A DNA stretch of 64,000 bases from CALVUJ01 sp045119835 (GCA_045119835.1 JBGVED010000022.1:62001-126000), one strand, 5' to 3'; counted from the stretch's first letter, positions 1-8,459 are shown. Translations and numbers: made by a program. The notes: generated by a model from the sequence alone, not told the origin.

Positions 1-10
1 ATGAAATAAC

Positions 11-91
11 ATGTCTTTGATAATGCAATGGTTTATAGAGATAACATGCATTGCAACGATATTATTTGTTATTATTTTATTTGATAAATAG
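11..91 (+). CDS. Single-helix membrane microprotein
   Basis: A 26-residue frame. It starts right after a short upstream tail that ends in TAA (positions 1-9), so it may be translationally coupled. Residues 8-24 are mostly Ile, Leu, Val and Phe and should form one membrane helix. No family recognised. It is one of about a dozen such microproteins in the window. Confidence 0.45.
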   Translation: MSLIMQWFIEITCIATILFVIILFDK

Positions 92-102
92 GGAGGAATA
101 AT

Positions 103-492
103 ATGAAGAAAGAGGTTGATGAATTTCAATATGAAATAAATAAAGTATTAGGCATAATATTAGACACTGTAGACAACTTAGAAAATAAAAAGATGAGATT
201 AACAAGAACATATCAACAGGCAGAGTTATTAAAAAAGAAGGAGGAAGATGATATGAATTATTATGAAATAACTTTTATAGGATATGATGGAGACAGCTAT
301 GTTCCTGAAACTAGTTGGATAATAAGAAGTAAAGAATTATATGATGAAATGATGAAATATGTACAAGATTTAAATGATAAATTTAGATATATATTTCCTG
401 AATCTAAATCATTCTTTACATTAAAAGAAAGAGATGTTTTAAGAGGTTGTCCAGAATTCGGTAAATTATTAAATGATTTAAAAGAATTATAA
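103..492 (+). CDS. Unknown protein, 129 aa, with a probable second internal start at 253
   Basis: Starts at ATG 103 behind a GGGAGG site. The N-terminal 50 residues are charged and helical; the rest is mixed and rich in Tyr, Phe and Asp. A second perfect site, AAGGAGG at 238-244, lies 8 nt before an in-frame ATG at 253. A 79-residue short form is therefore likely, or two genes have fused. No family recognised. Confidence 0.75.
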   Translation: MKKEVDEFQYEINKVLGIILDTVDNLENKKMRLTRTYQQAELLKKKEEDDMNYYEITFIGYDGDSYVPETSWIIRSKELYDEMMKYVQDLNDKFRYIFPESKSFFTLKERDVLRGCPEFGKLLNDLKEL

Positions 493-505
493 GGAGGATG
501 ATAAC

Positions 506-640
506 ATGTCTAGTGTTGTACTCAAAGTACAAATTTTAATAATAGTAGGAATATTCGCTTGTGTATTGATTAGTGATTGGATAACTATATATTGGAGTGC
601 ATTTACTAGACGTGTCAAAAACAAAAAGAGAGGTAAATAA
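506..640 (+). CDS. Small membrane protein, 44 aa
   Basis: ATG 506 follows AAGGAGG at the right spacing. One hydrophobic helix (about residues 5-30) is followed by a strongly basic tail (RRVKNKKRGK), which suggests the C-terminus faces the cytoplasm. No family recognised. A terminator follows directly. Confidence 0.7.
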   Translation: MSSVVLKVQILIIVGIFACVLISDWITIYWSAFTRRVKNKKRGK

Positions 641-641
641 T

Positions 642-669
642 AACATGCATATTTGCATGTTTTTTATTT
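642..669 (+). terminator. Rho-independent terminator
   Basis: Eight-base-pair stem AACATGCA/TGCATGTT with a four-base loop, followed by TTTTTA. Confidence 0.8.
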
Positions 670-719
670 TGTTAAAAAGAATTATATAATTAAACAACAA
701 TATTGGGAGTTGATTTATT

Positions 720-995
720 ATGAAACCTATAACTACATTAGTAACAAGAGTATTAGCTGCATATGATATCGAAGGATTAATAGCAAATGGAGCTCCAGAA
801 GATGAATATATAGTAGAAGCTGAACCAATAACAGCTTTCATAATAAACAATAGACATAAATTAAGTGAAAACTTACTTGCAGATAATATACAATATGTAT
901 TTTTAAGATATTTTGGTTCTTTAGTAGACTATGCTGATTGCATATGGATGGCTAAAGATATAATGAGACAATTAACTGAACAAGGAGTGATGTAG
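720..995 (+). CDS. Unknown protein, 91 aa
   Basis: Starts at ATG 720 behind GGGAG. Soluble, mostly helical composition with Ala-, Ile- and Asp-rich stretches. No motif recognised. First gene after the terminator at 642-669, so it probably opens a new transcript or is reached by read-through. Confidence 0.75.
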   Translation: MKPITTLVTRVLAAYDIEGLIANGAPEDEYIVEAEPITAFIINNRHKLSENLLADNIQYVFLRYFGSLVDYADCIWMAKDIMRQLTEQGVM

Positions 996-997
996 TT

Positions 998-1075
998 ATG
1001 TGGGCATTTATAGGTATACTATGGATGGTTTTATTAATGGCAATAATAGTATTAAATTTTATACCAGAAAAATAA
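998..1075 (+). CDS. Membrane microprotein, 25 aa
   Basis: ATG 998 with GGAGTGA upstream, overlapping the end of the previous gene's translation signals. Nearly the whole peptide is one hydrophobic helix with Trp residues near its N-terminal end. No family recognised. Confidence 0.55.
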   Translation: MWAFIGILWMVLLMAIIVLNFIPEK

Positions 1076-1090
1076 TAGGAGATGGATGGC

Positions 1091-1270
1091 ATGGCATTTG
1101 ACGCATTTGAAACATTTGAATATAAAGGAAATGTATTTACAGTATATGAAGAATTAGATTATTTTATATTAGTAGTAAATGATGAAACATATTTACTTGA
1201 TTCTATGGCAGATGTAAGAGAATTTATACAATATTACAATTGTGATGATACAACAAGCTACATCGATTAA
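1091..1270 (+). CDS. Unknown small acidic protein, 59 aa
   Basis: An upstream in-frame ATG at 1082 overlaps the ribosome site AGGAG (1077-1081), so ATG 1091, 9 nt downstream, is preferred. Acidic, beta-rich composition with alternating hydrophobic residues. The 3' end overlaps the next gene by 29 nt. Confidence 0.7.
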   Translation: MAFDAFETFEYKGNVFTVYEELDYFILVVNDETYLLDSMADVREFIQYYNCDDTTSYID

Positions 1271-1967
1271 CATAATTCTTAGAGCCATAGAAAGAGTATG
1301 TGATAAATTTGATATTAGATTAAAAGAATCTCATAAGACAATCCTAGCTATATTAATACCTGCTGTTATATATAGAGATGGCAAGATAATTATATTATCT
1401 GAAACAATACACCAGATAAATAAACATTTAAAACAAAAGAAAGAGAGCTATGATATTGTATCAGTATTATTAGCATATAATTGTATAACAAATATAGATA
1501 AATATGGTGCAATAACTATACCGCTATGTGTCTTATTAGATAAACTAACAATAAATAGAGAAATAATAGGAAGTTCTGATAAATATTTAAGCAAGAAAGT
1601 ATTAACTAATGCAACTACTACTTTATGTGCTAGTGAAATATTAAATCATATTGGTATACCATATTTTGTATCAATACCAGTTATAAATATAATATTGGAA
1701 TTGGTATACGCAAATATAGAAGAAGAGCGCAAAAGTATGATAGTTAGAACCATTGGTTTTAAAGATAAAAAAATGAGCCAAACAAAAGAAGTTTTGAAGC
1801 AAATGCAATTTGAAAAGATATTTGTTAGTACAGCATTATTATTAGTTATAACACACATAGGATTAAAAATAGGAACTAGCTTAATTTTAGTCAATGTATT
1901 GAATGAGATTTATTATGTATGTAAAGCTGAATATAAAGAAAAAACTGCGAAGGGGTTTTTAAAATGA
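1242..1967 (+). CDS. Putative membrane protein, 241 aa
   Basis: Two hydrophobic segments (about residues 138-155 and 195-222) separated by a charged stretch suggest two membrane helices. The start (ATG 1242 or 1245) lies inside the preceding gene and has no clear ribosome site, so it is probably coupled to translation of that gene. No family recognised. It overlaps the next start by 4 nt. Confidence 0.7.
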   Translation: MMIQQATSINIILRAIERVCDKFDIRLKESHKTILAILIPAVIYRDGKIIILSETIHQINKHLKQKKESYDIVSVLLAYNCITNIDKYGAITIPLCVLLDKLTINREIIGSSDKYLSKKVLTNATTTLCASEILNHIGIPYFVSIPVINIILELVYANIEEERKSMIVRTIGFKDKKMSQTKEVLKQMQFEKIFVSTALLLVITHIGLKIGTSLILVNVLNEIYYVCKAEYKEKTAKGFLK

Positions 1968-2251
1968 AAAAAATATATTTAGTATCTAATATAGAAGCTT
2001 ATAGCGATGAATGTTTAAATAAAAAATTTGAAATATTTAAAACAAAAAAAGAAGCCATAGAGTATAAAAATTGGCTAGTTGAAGCATATAAAACAAACTG
2101 GTGTGATTATTATGAATGTGACGACGATGAATTAGAAGACTGGATAGAGATAATGTATGAAACAGAAACACAATTTAAAGTATTAGAACAAGATGGTACT
2201 GAAGAAATAGATATAGAAATAATTGAATTAAATATATCAAATATAGAATAA
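1964..2251 (+). CDS. Unknown acidic protein, 95 aa
   Basis: ATG 1964 overlaps the previous stop (ATGA arrangement) with AAGGGG upstream. Very acidic, with a YYECDDDELEDW segment in the middle. The N-terminal half looks like a small alpha/beta fold. No family recognised. Confidence 0.75.
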   Translation: MKKIYLVSNIEAYSDECLNKKFEIFKTKKEAIEYKNWLVEAYKTNWCDYYECDDDELEDWIEIMYETETQFKVLEQDGTEEIDIEIIELNISNIE

Positions 2252-2265
2252 AGGAGGATATTGTA

Positions 2266-2472
2266 ATGATGAAATATAATGTAGGTGATTATGTTAAAAC
2301 TAAATTTGGCGCAGGTGAAATAAGAAAGATATGGGCTTTAAATGATAACATTACAGTATTTGAAGTATATCTATTAAGACAACACAAAATGAAAACATTA
2401 TTTTATGGTGAATTAGAAGGCAAGATTGAATTTGTTTATATAGGAAGAAAAATTTATTTAGATAGTATATAA
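2266..2472 (+). CDS. Unknown small protein with SH3-like beta composition, 68 aa
   Basis: Strong AAGGAGG site before ATG 2266 (ATG 2269 also possible). The opening NVGDYVKTKFGAGEIRKI resembles small SH3-like barrels of CarD/KOW type, but the similarity is only in pattern. No function can be assigned. Confidence 0.7.
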   Translation: MMKYNVGDYVKTKFGAGEIRKIWALNDNITVFEVYLLRQHKMKTLFYGELEGKIEFVYIGRKIYLDSI

Positions 2473-2490
2473 AAAAGGAGTGTATTAATT

Positions 2491-2766
2491 ATGAATAGAG
2501 AATTTGCTATATTAAATAAAGAATGTGAAATAGGATTATTAGATACACAATACAATGCTATGTTATATAGTGATAGTATAAATAGACAGCTATTAAAAGA
2601 TTTAAGATATGCAATAGATGATGCATATGATGAATTATTAGATTTATATCAAGAACAACTAGATGAATTATTAGTTGATATAGATATAGATAATGAGGAA
2701 AGAAGCATAATAGCTACTCATACAGTACAAAGAATGGCTGAAATATGTGCAATTATGTTTGAATAA
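2491..2766 (+). CDS. Unknown helical protein, 91 aa
   Basis: Good site (AAAGGAG) before ATG 2491. All-helical, acidic centre (YDELLDLYQEQLDELLVDID). No family recognised. Confidence 0.75.
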   Translation: MNREFAILNKECEIGLLDTQYNAMLYSDSINRQLLKDLRYAIDDAYDELLDLYQEQLDELLVDIDIDNEERSIIATHTVQRMAEICAIMFE

Positions 2767-2784
2767 TATAAAGGAGTGATGTTT

Positions 2785-3027
2785 ATGTATAATACAACAA
2801 ATGATGTGGAATTGACAGAATTAAGGCAAAAAGAAATAAAAGAAAATGGTGTGCCACATGGATTCCCAGTATGGGTTATAAGAAATAGATATAATTCTAT
2901 TTTAGGTATGTTTGCAGGAAAACAAAATGCAGAAGCTAAATTAGCTGAAATGCAACACTATATGTGGTGTAAATTAGATTTATTATTTATTGAAGATGTA
3001 TCACATGTTAGTTATGAATTAGAATAA
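2785..3027 (+). CDS. Unknown protein, 80 aa
   Basis: Of several in-frame starts (GTG 2776, ATG 2779, ATG 2785), the last is chosen because it sits about 8 nt after AAGGAG. Mixed alpha/beta composition with conserved-looking Trp residues. No family recognised. Confidence 0.7.
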   Translation: MYNTTNDVELTELRQKEIKENGVPHGFPVWVIRNRYNSILGMFAGKQNAEAKLAEMQHYMWCKLDLLFIEDVSHVSYELE

Positions 3028-3056
3028 TAAAATTAAAATAAAGGGAGAGATTAAAT

Positions 3057-3536
3057 ATGATAAATATAGAAAAAGCAATGAAAAATTTAGCTAAAACTAT
3101 GGAGGAAAATAAACAAAAATTTATTGAATTAGAAAAATTATTTGAAAAGTCAGAAGAAAACATTATAGATTTTGTTGCACAATTAGATGCATTAGAATCT
3201 ATGAAAATACAAATGGTTGAAGATTTAGAAAAAGAAGTCAAAAAATATGAAGATTTAAAAAATGAAATAAAAAGAAAAAAGTTAGGTTCAGATTTTACAG
3301 ATTTATCAGATGGATTAAAAAGACATTTAAAAGATAATGAAATAGAAGAAAAAGCAAAATTTACAGTTAAAAGAAATACTGTTAAAAAGAATGTAGACAA
3401 AAGATATGACGAATTAAAAGCCGAATTAAAAGAACTTCAAAATAAAAATGCTAAAGGTGAATTAACTGAAACAGAAGTAACTAGATATTATTTAATACCA
3501 GAATTATTAAAAGAATTAAATAATGTTCGTATATAA
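3057..3536 (+). CDS. Coiled-coil protein, 159 aa
   Basis: AGGGAGAG site before ATG 3057. Residues 1-80 show heptad-like spacing of Leu and Ile with Lys/Glu flanks, and a second coiled region covers about 115-140. The opening (IEKAMKNLAKTMEENKQ) resembles the next gene, suggesting tandem duplication. No enzymatic motif; likely a structural or scaffolding role, which is inference. Confidence 0.75.
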   Translation: MINIEKAMKNLAKTMEENKQKFIELEKLFEKSEENIIDFVAQLDALESMKIQMVEDLEKEVKKYEDLKNEIKRKKLGSDFTDLSDGLKRHLKDNEIEEKAKFTVKRNTVKKNVDKRYDELKAELKELQNKNAKGELTETEVTRYYLIPELLKELNNVRI

Positions 3537-3558
3537 TTTAAAAAGGGGATTGATAAAT

Positions 3559-3912
3559 ATGAAAAATCTTGAAGAAATGTTTAATAATCTAATTAAAACT
3601 ATGAAAGAAAAAGAACAAGTTATAGAACAACAAGTACAACAAGTAAAACAATTAGAATCTGAAATAGAAGAAATGAATGAAACTTTAAATTATATAGATG
3701 CTATGCGTGTTCAATTAAAATCAGAAATATCTAATAAAGAAAATGAATTAAAACAATTGAATAAATCATTAGGGAAAATAGATACTTCTAAAATCGAAGT
3801 AAAAGAACCTGAACCAATTAAAGTTGAAGTGAAAGAAAATATACCGGAAATACCGCAACTTATAGAGCATAAACCTATAAAAAAAAGACCAAGAAGAACA
3901 GTTAGAAAATAG
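3559..3912 (+). CDS. Coiled-coil protein with basic tail, 117 aa
   Basis: ATG 3559 is chosen because it follows AAAAGGGGATTG at normal spacing. Residues 1-75 form a coiled coil related in layout to the preceding gene. Then comes a Pro/Glu/Lys linker and a strongly basic end (KKRPRRTVRK), which could bind nucleic acid. Probably a diverged tandem copy of the 3057-3536 gene. Confidence 0.75.
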   Translation: MKNLEEMFNNLIKTMKEKEQVIEQQVQQVKQLESEIEEMNETLNYIDAMRVQLKSEISNKENELKQLNKSLGKIDTSKIEVKEPEPIKVEVKENIPEIPQLIEHKPIKKRPRRTVRK

Positions 3913-3921
3913 GAGGTCGTT

Positions 3922-4149
3922 ATGTTTATAAGTGCTTTGATTTTATTAATAACATTTATTGTATCAATGATAATATTAATTATAACTGAAGATAAAGAAA
4001 AGAAACAAGATAACATAGTTATAAATAATATAATTACTAAAGATGAATCTAATCAAGGCACTACAAAAGAAGACTTGGAAAATATGAAAAAAGAAATTAT
4101 AAAAAGTATGGCTCAAGAATTTAGAGTTAATAATTATATAAATAAATAA
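3922..4149 (+). CDS. Single-pass membrane protein with coiled-coil tail, 75 aa
   Basis: AGGAGG just before ATG 3922. Residues 1-22 form one hydrophobic helix followed by a charged cytoplasmic tail with helical repeats. It follows two coiled-coil genes, so it could anchor them to the membrane; this is inference from order only. Confidence 0.75.
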   Translation: MFISALILLITFIVSMIILIITEDKEKKQDNIVINNIITKDESNQGTTKEDLENMKKEIIKSMAQEFRVNNYINK

Positions 4150-4163
4150 GGAGAGGGAATGTA

Positions 4164-4709
4164 ATGCGTATGTCTACTGTTGCTACAGGAATTGTTATTG
4201 CTACAATGTCAATATGTACATTATTAAATATAGGTTGTGCAAAAGAAAACACAAATGAAATTGTTGAGGCAAATAAACCAAAACAATCTATTTCAGAAAC
4301 TTATATAGATGATAGAGATACAGAATCTATTTATATAGATGATAGAGACATAAGCAATACTTATATAGACGATAGGGATGTACAAAATAATCATTATGAA
4401 TATTCATATGATAGTAGTTATTTCGAAGAACAAGACAAAGTTAAAGAACTTGAAGAACAAATAGAAGAATTAAAAAGAAATCAAACAAACACTGAACAAT
4501 CTACTATAATAAAAGAAGAAGTAAATAAAATACCTGAAGCTTATAGAGCAACTTGCGCTCATTGCAATAGAGAAGGCGAAGTTTATAAAAACATTATAAT
4601 GTGGTATGACATAGATGGAAATACTGTTTACACACATTCATACTGTTTAAAACATTATGTGGACGAAACAGGTATAATTCCTGGTCAAGATTTATCTAAT
4701 TTAAGATAG
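4164..4709 (+). CDS. Putative phage lipoprotein with three YIDDRD repeats
   Basis: 181 residues behind AAGGAGAGGG. Residues 1-24 are a signal-like hydrophobic segment ending in LNIGC, a plausible though imperfect lipobox with Cys25 as the lipid site. Next come three near-identical copies of TYIDDRD at about residues 46-72, then a Glu/Lys coiled coil (about 90-118). The C-terminal domain has CAHC and a later Cys/His cluster (HSYCLKH) that could bind zinc. A surface lipoprotein expressed by a phage often serves superinfection exclusion; that role is inference. The Asp-rich repeats could bind divalent cations. Confidence 0.7.
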   Translation: MRMSTVATGIVIATMSICTLLNIGCAKENTNEIVEANKPKQSISETYIDDRDTESIYIDDRDISNTYIDDRDVQNNHYEYSYDSSYFEEQDKVKELEEQIEELKRNQTNTEQSTIIKEEVNKIPEAYRATCAHCNREGEVYKNIIMWYDIDGNTVYTHSYCLKHYVDETGIIPGQDLSNLR

Positions 4710-4720
4710 GAGATGATATA

Positions 4721-4816
4721 ATGAATCAACCATTAATAATGACTTGTTTAAGCACATTTGTGGTATTATTTGTAGCGTTTATAATTATATTAGAAAGAAT
4801 ATTAGATAAAAAATAA
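4721..4816 (+). CDS. Membrane microprotein, 31 aa
   Basis: AGGAGATGATATA precedes ATG 4721. Residues 5-24 form one hydrophobic helix, followed by a short basic end. It is co-transcribed with the lipoprotein upstream and folD downstream. No family recognised. Confidence 0.6.
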   Translation: MNQPLIMTCLSTFVVLFVAFIIILERILDKK

Positions 4817-4833
4817 GAAAGGAAACGAATAAC

Positions 4834-5682
4834 ATGAAAATGATAGATTCTAAAGCTGTTATTGAGTTCCAAAAAGCAATATTAAAACAAATAACACAAA
4901 GCTTTGCATTTAAACCAGTACTTGCTGTTATACAAATAGAAGGTGATTCTGCATCTGATAGATATATAAGAAATAAAATTAAACTAGGAGAAGAATTAAG
5001 GATAGAAGTAAGACACATATTATTAAATAATGATGTTGAACAAGTAGAAGTGTTAAAACTTATTGATGAACTAAACGATGATAGAAATGTTAATGGAATT
5101 ATATTACAACTACCAATACCAGATCATTTAAATAAAAGATTATTATTAGATAGAATAGCTCCAGAAAAAGATGTAGATGGATTAGGAGCTCAACAAATAG
5201 GATGGCTTGGAACTAATGATAATAAAGCATTAGTACCATGTACAGCAAAAGGAGTTATGCATCTAATAAATGCTACTGTAGATGATATAAACGGCTTAGA
5301 TATAGTTGTTGTAAATTGTTCTTATCTAATAGGAATTCCTTTACAAACTATGTTAAGAGATAGAGCAACAGTTACTATATGTCATGAACTAACAGAGAAT
5401 TTACAAAAGAAAATGAGAGCTGCAGATATAGTAATTACAGGAATAGGACAAGCTAAATATTTTGACAGAAGCTATACTTCTAATGGACAAATAATAATAG
5501 ACTGTTCTATGAACTTCGATGAAAATGGTAAATTATGTGGCGATTATGATTTAGATTCTATTAAAAGCATGAGTGTAAAAATAGCTTCAGGACCAGGACA
5601 TACTGGACCATTAACAGTATTATCATTAATGTATAATACTATTCAAGCATTTATGAATCAGAATACAAAACAAGGTTGTTAA
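4834..5682 (+). CDS. folD: FolD-like methylene-THF dehydrogenase/cyclohydrolase
   Basis: 282 residues, the usual FolD length. It would interconvert methylene-, methenyl- and formyl-tetrahydrofolate and so supply the one-carbon unit for thymidylate synthesis; ThyX, dCMP deaminase and thymidylate kinase are encoded at 44.5-47.6 kb. Family marks: Tyr44 and Lys48 of the catalytic YxxxK pair, LQLPIP (91-96), KDVDG (112-116) and PCTAKG (135-140). The cofactor side departs from the family. The usual GRSxxVGxP is NCSYLIGIP (161-169), and the usual PGGVGP is PGHTGP (254-259). NADP use or the dehydrogenase step may therefore be altered or lost. Family assignment is sure, full activity is not. Confidence 0.88.
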   Translation: MKMIDSKAVIEFQKAILKQITQSFAFKPVLAVIQIEGDSASDRYIRNKIKLGEELRIEVRHILLNNDVEQVEVLKLIDELNDDRNVNGIILQLPIPDHLNKRLLLDRIAPEKDVDGLGAQQIGWLGTNDNKALVPCTAKGVMHLINATVDDINGLDIVVVNCSYLIGIPLQTMLRDRATVTICHELTENLQKKMRAADIVITGIGQAKYFDRSYTSNGQIIIDCSMNFDENGKLCGDYDLDSIKSMSVKIASGPGHTGPLTVLSLMYNTIQAFMNQNTKQGC

Positions 5683-5705
5683 TATTATTGAAAGGGTGAT
5701 TAATT

Positions 5706-5945
5706 ATGAATATAAGAAGTTTTTTAGATAAAGTTGAAGAAATAGTATTAAAAGGATTAGATGAAGGACAAGAAGTTGTAGAAGAAGCAGTAGATAATGC
5801 AAAAGAAAGATGGACTGAATTTCACGAAGATATAAAATCTGTACCATCATTTAGAGAATGTTTAGCAACAAGAATGAGACTTAATAGTATTAAAGACCAA
5901 AGTAAAGGCCGTAGACATAAATCACAAAAACAATTAAGAAGATAA
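5706..5945 (+). CDS. Small helical protein with basic tail, 79 aa
   Basis: AAAGGGTG before ATG 5706. Residues 1-45 are an acidic amphipathic helix region; residues 55-79 are rich in Arg and Lys (KGRRHKSQKQLRR). The split charge suggests a nucleic-acid or protein binder. No family recognised. Confidence 0.7.
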   Translation: MNIRSFLDKVEEIVLKGLDEGQEVVEEAVDNAKERWTEFHEDIKSVPSFRECLATRMRLNSIKDQSKGRRHKSQKQLRR

Positions 5946-5989
5946 TCATTGTAATATACTATTACAAATGATAAGAAAGCGGTGATTAT

Positions 5990-6151
5990 ATGGCTCAATA
6001 TACTATAGAGCAATTAATAGATATACACAACAGACTTTTATTAAAGAAACGTGAATTACAAAAGAGAGAAGATGTTAATCCATTTATAATGCAAGTATTA
6101 GAAGAAGAAATAATAGACTTAAAAAAACTTATAGATGATTATTATAAGTAA
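5990..6151 (+). CDS. Unknown coiled-coil microprotein, 53 aa
   Basis: GCGGTGATT precedes ATG 5990. Two charged helices (residues 4-27 and 34-52) with Leu/Ile spacing suggest a helical hairpin. No family recognised. Confidence 0.65.
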   Translation: MAQYTIEQLIDIHNRLLLKKRELQKREDVNPFIMQVLEEEIIDLKKLIDDYYK

Positions 6152-6163
6152 GGAGGATATCTA

Positions 6164-6373
6164 ATGAAGCATACATTTAGTGAAAAAGTATTATATACAG
6201 CATTATTAGACGAAAGAATTAATCAAGATGTTTTTCACTATTTAGCACAATGGGCAGATTCAGAAAGCTATACTAAAGATAAAAAAGGTTTTAAAGAATA
6301 TATTGATAGCCTACTAGATGAAGAAATAATAACAAGAAAAGAATATTTATATATTAAAAATTATTTAAATTAG
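6164..6373 (+). CDS. Unknown protein, 69 aa
   Basis: AAGGAGG before ATG 6164. Helical and mildly acidic, with aromatic residues through its length. A terminator overlaps its stop codon. Confidence 0.7.
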   Translation: MKHTFSEKVLYTALLDERINQDVFHYLAQWADSESYTKDKKGFKEYIDSLLDEEIITRKEYLYIKNYLN

Positions 6374-6400
6374 ACGGAGAATAAATCTCCGTCTTTTATT
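6373..6400 (+). terminator. Rho-independent terminator
   Basis: Stem GACGGAGA/TCTCCGTC with a five-base loop, followed by TTTTATT. It separates the first gene run from the peptidase operon. Confidence 0.85.
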
Positions 6401-6418
6401 ATAAGGAGGATATTTAAT

Positions 6419-7087
6419 ATGGAATTTAGTATAGAGAAAGCTCAAGCTTTATTAGATTATATAAAAGAAGTAGCAGATGAAGATAGTACTTTATTAGAAA
6501 TAGTAAAAATAGAAATAGACAGTGATGAACATCCTATGTTTGGATATCAACCAATAAATAAGACAATATATATGACAACAGAACCATTAGAAGGGCCACA
6601 AGATAAAAAAATAATAGAATATATGAACAAAGAATTTGGGTTAAATTTAAAAAATATAGCTTTAGTAAGATATATACATGCATTTTTGCATGAATTAGGA
6701 CATCATTTAGATATAGGAAATTGTAATATGGTTGAATTACAAGAATATATGGACAAATATTTCGAATATGACTTTGAAATTAAAGAAAGAACTATGATTA
6801 ATACAGAATATATGTGTGATCTTATAGATAATATGGAAGATGCTATAGAAAAGATAAAAGAAGATAAAATAGGTTTTAGTAAATTTTTTAGCTTAATGGA
6901 TAAAATGGCTCCTATATATTTAGAATTAAGAAAAGAAAGAATAAATATAGATGATGATTATAGAAAAAATCCTGCAGAATATGCAGCTGACTCATTTGCA
7001 GCAAAAATATTAGATAAATATCTAAGAAAATCAATGCCTGAATTATTTGAACCACAAGAACATGTTATAAGAAAACTAGAAAAATAA
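6419..7087 (+). CDS. HExxH zinc metallopeptidase-like protein
   Basis: 222 residues behind AAGGAGG. HELGH at residues 91-95 is the zincin catalytic motif. NPAEYAAD at 184-191 has the spacing expected for the third zinc ligand in ImmA/IrrE-like and related small zincins. No signal peptide, so it should act in the cytoplasm. A second HExxH protein is encoded at 28757-29290, with the same order of motifs but little other likeness. A protease aimed at a host repressor or toxin would fit, but the target is unknown. Confidence 0.75.
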   Translation: MEFSIEKAQALLDYIKEVADEDSTLLEIVKIEIDSDEHPMFGYQPINKTIYMTTEPLEGPQDKKIIEYMNKEFGLNLKNIALVRYIHAFLHELGHHLDIGNCNMVELQEYMDKYFEYDFEIKERTMINTEYMCDLIDNMEDAIEKIKEDKIGFSKFFSLMDKMAPIYLELRKERINIDDDYRKNPAEYAADSFAAKILDKYLRKSMPELFEPQEHVIRKLEK

Positions 7088-7102
7088 AGGAGATTAGCAA
7101 AT

Positions 7103-7354
7103 ATGAAAGCAACTATAATGAATGAAAGTTTAATGATAAAAAATAGAGTGTTTGAAAAAGGAGATATAGTAGAAATAATTGCTGGAACAGCAGATAGAAG
7201 ACAATTTGTTATAGGAAGAATAGAAGGATTCATGAAAACAGAAGAAGGAGATATATTATTAAAAGTAGACGCCAGTACTTTATATCACTCAATGACTAAA
7301 ATATTTATAGTTGAAGATATAGTTTCAATGAGAAAAGTATATAAGGAGGTATAA
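7103..7354 (+). CDS. Unknown protein, 83 aa
   Basis: AAAGGAG before ATG 7103. Beta-rich with a small SH3-like pattern (EKGDIVEIIAGT). It lies between the peptidase and the phosphoesterase in one run and overlaps the phosphoesterase's ribosome site. No family recognised. Confidence 0.7.
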   Translation: MKATIMNESLMIKNRVFEKGDIVEIIAGTADRRQFVIGRIEGFMKTEEGDILLKVDASTLYHSMTKIFIVEDIVSMRKVYKEV

Positions 7355-7357
7355 AAT

Positions 7358-7885
7358 ATGGCTGTATACTTTACGGCAGATACTCATTTTTCATCTCAAA
7401 GAGCATTAGAGCATAGTAAAAGACCATTTTATGATATAGATATAATGGATAATATATTAATAGATAATTGGAATTCAACAATAGGCAGAAATGACATAGT
7501 ATTTCATTTGGGCGATTTTGGGAATTTCGAAATAGCTAAACGACTATATGGACAAATAATATTAATACCAGGTAATCATGAAAGAGTTAATCCAAAATTT
7601 ATTAGCTATCGTGATTATTTTCATCAAACAACACAAGATAAAACTACATTAGATTATAATGGATATCATATAACGATGTCTCATGAACCTAGTCTAATAA
7701 AAAATACACAGATAGATAAAACTCACATTAACTTGTTTGGACATTTACACAAATTATGTATGATAAAACCATATGGAATTAACGTAGGAGTAGATTGTCA
7801 TAATTTTAAGCCAATAGACTTTGATACAGTATTATTTTATCATGAACAGTTATTGACTTATTATGATGATGAAGTATTTTTCTAA
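7358..7885 (+). CDS. Calcineurin-like metallophosphoesterase
   Basis: 175 residues. All five signature blocks of the family are present: DTH (8-10), GD (52-53), GNHE (72-75), the His of SHEP (109) and GHLH (128-131). These bind a two-metal centre that hydrolyses phosphodiesters or phosphomonoesters. Its compact size matches stand-alone phage phosphoesterases. Substrate unknown; roles in nucleotide or cyclic-nucleotide breakdown or RNA end processing are possible. AAGGAGG lies 9 nt before ATG 7358. Confidence 0.88.
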   Translation: MAVYFTADTHFSSQRALEHSKRPFYDIDIMDNILIDNWNSTIGRNDIVFHLGDFGNFEIAKRLYGQIILIPGNHERVNPKFISYRDYFHQTTQDKTTLDYNGYHITMSHEPSLIKNTQIDKTHINLFGHLHKLCMIKPYGINVGVDCHNFKPIDFDTVLFYHEQLLTYYDDEVFF

Positions 7886-7910
7886 AATAATATAAAGGGG
7901 AATGAGGAAT

Positions 7911-8126
7911 ATGAGCGTTAATTTAAATGTATTAGCTTTTCAAAGAGCAAAAAATTTATTTTATGGAATGGAATACAATGAACTATATGATACATTATTT
8001 AATTATATGTTAACTTATCTAAATGGACCAGAAATAGATAATTATTTATTATTAGATGAAGTTGAAAATTATATAGGAACAAGAAATCATAACGAAATAG
8101 TTGACTATATATTAACTTTAAAGTAG
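7911..8126 (+). CDS. Unknown protein, 71 aa
   Basis: An in-frame ATG at 7902 abuts the ribosome site, so ATG 7911 is preferred. Helical with several Tyr and Leu residues. No family recognised. Confidence 0.65.
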   Translation: MSVNLNVLAFQRAKNLFYGMEYNELYDTLFNYMLTYLNGPEIDNYLLLDEVENYIGTRNHNEIVDYILTLK

Positions 8127-8135
8127 GTGATATTA

Positions 8136-8459
8136 TTGTATGGTCTACAATATAACTCAGAAATGAGTACTAATCGCAATGAACATTATACTTTCATAGA
8201 TGAAAATCATTGTACAGTAATGTCAATTAGATGTGAAATACCAATAGAATTAATCATATATCATGATAGAAAAGAATTTGCTATATATCATATGTATGAT
8301 GCAGATAAAATAATTGCAGATGATATAAGTGAATGTATAGATAATAATTTAGATTTTTTAGATGCAGACGAATATGATTTGCGAGAAATAACTACTGGTA
8401 ATTGTTATTTTATAGATTATATGAAAAGAAAGTATGGTGTAAATAATGAAGATGATTGA
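8136..8459 (+). CDS. Unknown acidic protein, 107 aa, TTG start
   Basis: The site AGGTGATATTA stands directly before TTG 8136; an earlier in-frame GTG (8127) lies inside that site. Mixed alpha/beta and acidic, with a Cys/His-containing first third. No family recognised. Confidence 0.65.
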   Translation: MYGLQYNSEMSTNRNEHYTFIDENHCTVMSIRCEIPIELIIYHDRKEFAIYHMYDADKIIADDISECIDNNLDFLDADEYDLREITTGNCYFIDYMKRKYGVNNEDD

